Assembly (NCBI GenBank): GCA_018715025.1 | Contig: DVMK01000119.1 | Span: 1 to 7,160, forward strand | Direction: 5' to 3' | DNA length: 7,160 nucleotides | Source: Candidatus Caccousia avistercoris | GTDB lineage: Bacteria > Bacillota > Clostridia > Oscillospirales > Acutalibacteraceae | Part shown: positions 4,277 through 7,160 of the stretch, one piece after another | Numbering within the stretch: position 1 is the stretch's first letter | How the letters are laid out: each line of letters begins with the position of its first letter | Program-made: the position numbers and the translations under genes | The notes under the pieces: generated by a model | Seen by the model: the letters and a program-made list of their open reading frames with translations, nothing else | Told to the model about the DNA's origin: nothing | The model's database searches: none

Positions 4277-4938
4277 CCGCCTGATTTGGCGTCGGAGGCC
4301 AGGGCGGCGCAGAAGCGCACCTGCACCAGGCCGGAGGAGGCCTGCCGCAGGGTGCCGGCGCATTCCAGCAGAGTAGAGCCTGTGGTGACAATGTCATCCA
4401 GCAAAATAACCTCCGCTCTATCTATGCCCTTTTTCATCGCATAAACACCCTTCACATTCCTTTTCCGTTCCTCTGCGGTGAGAAAATGCTGCACCTGGTT
4501 TTCCCCTGCCTTTTCCAACAGCTCCGCGCAGGGGATCCCCAGCAGACGGCCCACCTCCTGCGCCAGCAGCTGCGACTGGTTGTAGCCCCGTTCCCGTTTC
4601 TTCCTACGCGACATGGGAACAGGCGTCAGCACGGCGCCCTGCACCTCCAAGCCCTGCGCGCGGATTTCCCGGGCAATTTGCTCTGCAAAAAACGGGACGT
4701 AATCGCGCCGGCCCTCAAACTTGAACCGAAGAATGGCGTCCCGCAGCTTCCCCTCGTACCCATAGGGAGCCAGGCACAGAAGGCCCCCGTCCCCAAGGGA
4801 ACGAAGGCTGGGGCTGTGTACGGCTTCCTCCCTGCAGGCCCCGCACACCCCGCCGCCCACGCAGATTTCATCGCAGAGCGGGCAGCGTTCCGGGAACAGA
4901 AGGGCGGCCAGAGGCTGCCAAAGCTGCCGCCCCGTCAT
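4249..4938 (-). CDS. comF: ComF family protein (zinc ribbon plus phosphoribosyltransferase fold)
   Basis: A 229-residue cytoplasmic protein of the ComF/GntX family, linked in naturally competent bacteria to taking up and processing single-stranded DNA. An N-terminal zinc ribbon uses CPLC (C19, C22) and CGAC (C32, C35). A type I phosphoribosyltransferase-like domain follows, with RERGYNQS at 115-122 and the PRPP-loop signature VILLDDIVTTGSTL at 177-190 (D181, D182). Length is normal. The start is the ATG at 4936-4938, which shares four bases (ATGA) with the recD2 stop, implying translational coupling; GGAGG lies about 10 nt upstream. A longer frame from a TTG at 4971 has no ribosome site and adds eleven residues not typical of the family. 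Pairing with recD2 fits a DNA uptake or repair role, but other competence genes are not in view. The catalytic activity of ComF proteins is not firmly established. Confidence 0.93.
   Translation of the reverse strand: MTGRQLWQPLAALLFPERCPLCDEICVGGGVCGACREEAVHSPSLRSLGDGGLLCLAPYGYEGKLRDAILRFKFEGRRDYVPFFAEQIAREIRAQGLEVQGAVLTPVPMSRRKKRERGYNQSQLLAQEVGRLLGIPCAELLEKAGENQVQHFLTAEERKRNVKGVYAMKKGIDRAEVILLDDIVTTGSTLLECAGTLRQASSGLVQVRFCAALASDAKSGGCKAESGIL
4935..4938 (-). promoter_or_regulatory. ATGA stop/start overlap coupling recD2 to comF
   Basis: On the minus strand the comF ATG (4936-4938) and the recD2 TGA (4935-4937) share ATGA. A ribosome ending recD2 can restart on comF directly, which implies one mRNA and linked expression. 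Confidence 0.8.
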
Positions 4939-7148
4939 TCCTGCACACCCTCCCCGGCAAGGAAAAAGCAAAGGCCCGAGTAGCGGCGGGTCTTCCTGTT
5001 GTTTTCCACCATGGCCGCCAAGGCCCTGCGGCTGCCTGCCAGAATCAGCAGCTCCTTCGCCCTTGTCACCGCCGTATAAAGAAGGTTCCGGTAAGAAAGC
5101 TGCGCCGGGCCGGGGAACACCGGCATAACCACGGCGGGGAACTCGTTTCCCTGGCTTTTGTGCACCGTCATGGCATAGGCCAGCTCCAGCTCGGCGGCGG
5201 TCTCAAGCTCATACAGCACCAGCCGGTCGTCCATCTGCACGGTAAGCGTGGACGCCTTCCGGTCAATGTCGCACAGGGTCCCCAAATCCCCGTTGAACAC
5301 GCCCTCCCCCGTAGAGCCGTCGAACCTTGTCCAGGCCAGATGATAGTCGTTTTTCACCTGCATCACCTTATCCCCCTCGCGGAACAGCGTGCCGCGGATG
5401 GTGATCTCCCTTTTCCCCTTTTCCGGGGGATTCAGCGCCTCCTGCAGGCGCTTGTTCAGCTCTGTGGTGCCCAGCTCGCCCTTCCGCCCGGGCGCCAGCA
5501 CCTGGATGTCGGCAAAGGGAGAATAGCCGTAGCTTTTGGGAAGCCGCCTTTTGCACAAATCTGCAATCAGGCGCGCAAGTTCTTCCGCTTCGCCGCAGGG
5601 AAGAAAAAAGAAGTCGCTGGAATGGTTGGAAAGCTCCGGCATTTCCCCCGCCACAATCCGGTGCGCGCTGGTGACAATAAGGCTTTTCATGGATTGACGG
5701 AAAATCTCGGTAAGCTGCACCACCGGCACCTTGCCGGAAGCAATCAAATCCCCCAGCACGTTCCCGGGGCCTACGCTGGGCAGCTGATCGCAGTCGCCCA
5801 CCATAATCAGCCGGCAGCCCAGGGGAAGGGCGCGCAGAACCGCTTCAAACAAAAGCACATCCACCATAGAAAGCTCGTCCAGAATCAGGGCGTCGCAGTC
5901 CAGCAGGTTTTTCTCATTCTTGGCAAAGGTCTGCCGTTCGTTTTCGTCCCATTCCACCTGCAGCAGCCGGTGGATGGTTTTGGCCTCGTGGCCGGTGAGC
6001 TCGCTCATTCGTTTCGCCGCCCGGCCGGTGGGGGCGGCCAGCAGAACCTTCTCCCCCTGGGCCTGCAGAATGCGGATGATCCCGTTGAGGGTGGTGGTTT
6101 TTCCTGTGCCGGGGCCGCCGGTGAGAATGAGAAGGCCCTTTTCCAAAGCCTCCCGAATGGCGGCCTTCTGCCGCTCTGCGTAGCGGATCCCTTCCTCCTG
6201 CTCAATCTCCTCCACGTAGTATTCCCCGCCCTCCAGCCTTTGGGCCGGGAAACGGAGCATGGTCAAAATCCGGCTGGCCGCATACACCTCCGCCCGGAAA
6301 ACCCGGGGCAGGAAAACATAGCTTCTGCCGCCCAGCTCGCGCTGTACCAGGGAATCCTCCTGGGTCATCTGCCGCAGGGTGTCCCCTGCCAGCTGCGGCG
6401 GGACGCCCAGCATCCCCGCGGCGGCGGCGGAAAGCTTTTCTTCCGGGATGCAGGTGTGCCCGTTGTTCAGGTTATGGCGCAGCACATATTCCAGCCCGGC
6501 CCGCACCCGCCAGCCGTCGTCCTGGGGACGCTCCAGCGAGGCGGCAATGGCGTCTGCCCGCTCGAAGGGAATGTCCGCCCCTTCGCCGCAGATGCAGTAA
6601 GGGTTTTCCTGAATTTGATCCAGGCAGGAGGGCCCCAGCACCTTCCAGAGGCGGAGGGCCTCCTCCGGGGAAAGGCCGTACCCGCACAGGGCGGCCATTG
6701 CGTCACGCACGCCGTGGGCCTGGCGGAACTGTTCGCCCATCTGCAGCGCCTTCGCCCGGGTGATGCCCTTGATGCTGCTGAGCCGTTCCGGCTCCTCCTC
6801 CAGCACCTTCAGGGTATTCTCCCCAAAAGCTTCTACTATTTTCGCCGCCGTAGCCGGGCCTATCCCCTTCACCGCACCGGAGGAAAGATATTTCAGCATG
6901 GCGGCGGCGGTTTCCGGCTTGTACCGTTCAAAGGCCTCCGCCTTGAACTGGGAACCAAAGGTGGGGTGCTTGGTCCAGACCCCCATTACGCGCAGAAGCT
7001 CGCCCACGCTGACCCAGGGCAGGCTTCCCACCACCGTAACCAGCTCTTCCCCATTATTCAATTCCAAAATGGTATATCCATTCTTTTCATTGCGAAAGAC
7101 AATTTCTTCCACGGTCCCCGACATTTCCAGAAGCTGTTCCTCGTTCAT
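4935..7148 (-). CDS. recD2: RecD2 family 5'-3' DNA helicase
   Basis: A 737-residue superfamily 1B helicase of the RecD2/YrrC type, which unwinds DNA 5'-3' and acts in replication-fork maintenance and repair without RecBC. An N-terminal OB-like region (1-75) is followed by helix-hairpin-helix segments (about 91-140; GAVKGIGPATAAKI, then SIKGI). The motor follows: Walker A GGPGTGKTT (344-352, K350), motif Ia AAPTGRAAKR (371-380), Walker B LILDELSMVD (421-430), motif III VGDCDQLPSVGPG (450-462), motif IV LTEIFRQ (479-485), motif V FNGDLG (618-623), motif VI TVHKSQGNEF (661-670), and YTAVTRAKELLIL (691-703). It appears complete and close to the family's usual 740-800 residues. The ATG lies 12 nt from the window edge, preceded by AGGGGAG at 5 nt; its promoter is outside. 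The stop overlaps the comF start. Confidence 0.96.
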   Translation of the reverse strand: MNEEQLLEMSGTVEEIVFRNEKNGYTILELNNGEELVTVVGSLPWVSVGELLRVMGVWTKHPTFGSQFKAEAFERYKPETAAAMLKYLSSGAVKGIGPATAAKIVEAFGENTLKVLEEEPERLSSIKGITRAKALQMGEQFRQAHGVRDAMAALCGYGLSPEEALRLWKVLGPSCLDQIQENPYCICGEGADIPFERADAIAASLERPQDDGWRVRAGLEYVLRHNLNNGHTCIPEEKLSAAAAGMLGVPPQLAGDTLRQMTQEDSLVQRELGGRSYVFLPRVFRAEVYAASRILTMLRFPAQRLEGGEYYVEEIEQEEGIRYAERQKAAIREALEKGLLILTGGPGTGKTTTLNGIIRILQAQGEKVLLAAPTGRAAKRMSELTGHEAKTIHRLLQVEWDENERQTFAKNEKNLLDCDALILDELSMVDVLLFEAVLRALPLGCRLIMVGDCDQLPSVGPGNVLGDLIASGKVPVVQLTEIFRQSMKSLIVTSAHRIVAGEMPELSNHSSDFFFLPCGEAEELARLIADLCKRRLPKSYGYSPFADIQVLAPGRKGELGTTELNKRLQEALNPPEKGKREITIRGTLFREGDKVMQVKNDYHLAWTRFDGSTGEGVFNGDLGTLCDIDRKASTLTVQMDDRLVLYELETAAELELAYAMTVHKSQGNEFPAVVMPVFPGPAQLSYRNLLYTAVTRAKELLILAGSRRALAAMVENNRKTRRYSGLCFFLAGEGVQE

Positions 7149-7160
7149 TGCCGCTCCCCT

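Noticed and set aside
4939..4971. Upstream TTG start for comF, adding eleven residues
   Set aside because: No ribosome site precedes it, and the added residues do not look like ComF N termini. The ATG overlapping the recD2 stop is the better start.
1..7160. CRISPR array, tRNA, rRNA, insertion sequence, prophage or defence system
   Set aside because: No regularly spaced repeats, no cloverleaf or rRNA-like stretch, no transposase or phage proteins. The window is ordinary chromosomal gene content apart from the listed findings.

Overview
The window is a compact, GC-rich stretch of bacterial chromosome with six protein genes, all on the minus strand, so it reads right to left. The gene set points to a Gram-positive anaerobe of the Clostridia, most likely the Oscillospiraceae/Ruminococcaceae: RecD2 without RecBC, ComF, an MreB/Mbl-type actin away from mreCD, an S11 D,D-carboxypeptidase and a DUF1848 protein, with strong AGGAGG ribosome sites. 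The family-level placement is inference from gene content and base composition. I see no tRNA or rRNA gene, insertion sequence, CRISPR array or phage gene.

Layout in transcription order: (1) recD2, a 5'-3' DNA helicase, at the right edge; (2) comF, a zinc-ribbon phosphoribosyltransferase-like competence protein, joined to recD2 by an ATGA stop/start overlap; (3) an mreB-family gene with two candidate promoters, one inside the end of comF; (4) a D,D-carboxypeptidase with an N-terminal membrane anchor; (5) a DUF1848 gene 41 nt downstream, probably in the same transcript; (6) a HAD-IIA phosphatase with its own promoter. The likely units are recD2-comF, mreB, carboxypeptidase-DUF1848, and the HAD gene. 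recD2-comF concern DNA processing; mreB and the carboxypeptidase concern cell shape and peptidoglycan.

Two things stand out. The 149-nt gap between mreB and the carboxypeptidase gene is packed with RNA structure. It ends in a perfect 10-bp inverted repeat whose 3' arm is the carboxypeptidase ribosome binding site and whose following U-run is the spacer to the ATG; the -10 box of a promoter abuts the other arm. One element could therefore terminate or silence mreB read-through while leaving the gene's own transcript free. Second, the DUF1848 protein carries a radical-SAM-like CX3CX2CY cysteine motif near its C terminus, after segments that resemble the later strands of spore-photoproduct-lyase-like radical SAM barrels. 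This suggests a circularly permuted radical SAM enzyme. It also ends in a possible sliding-clamp-binding tail.
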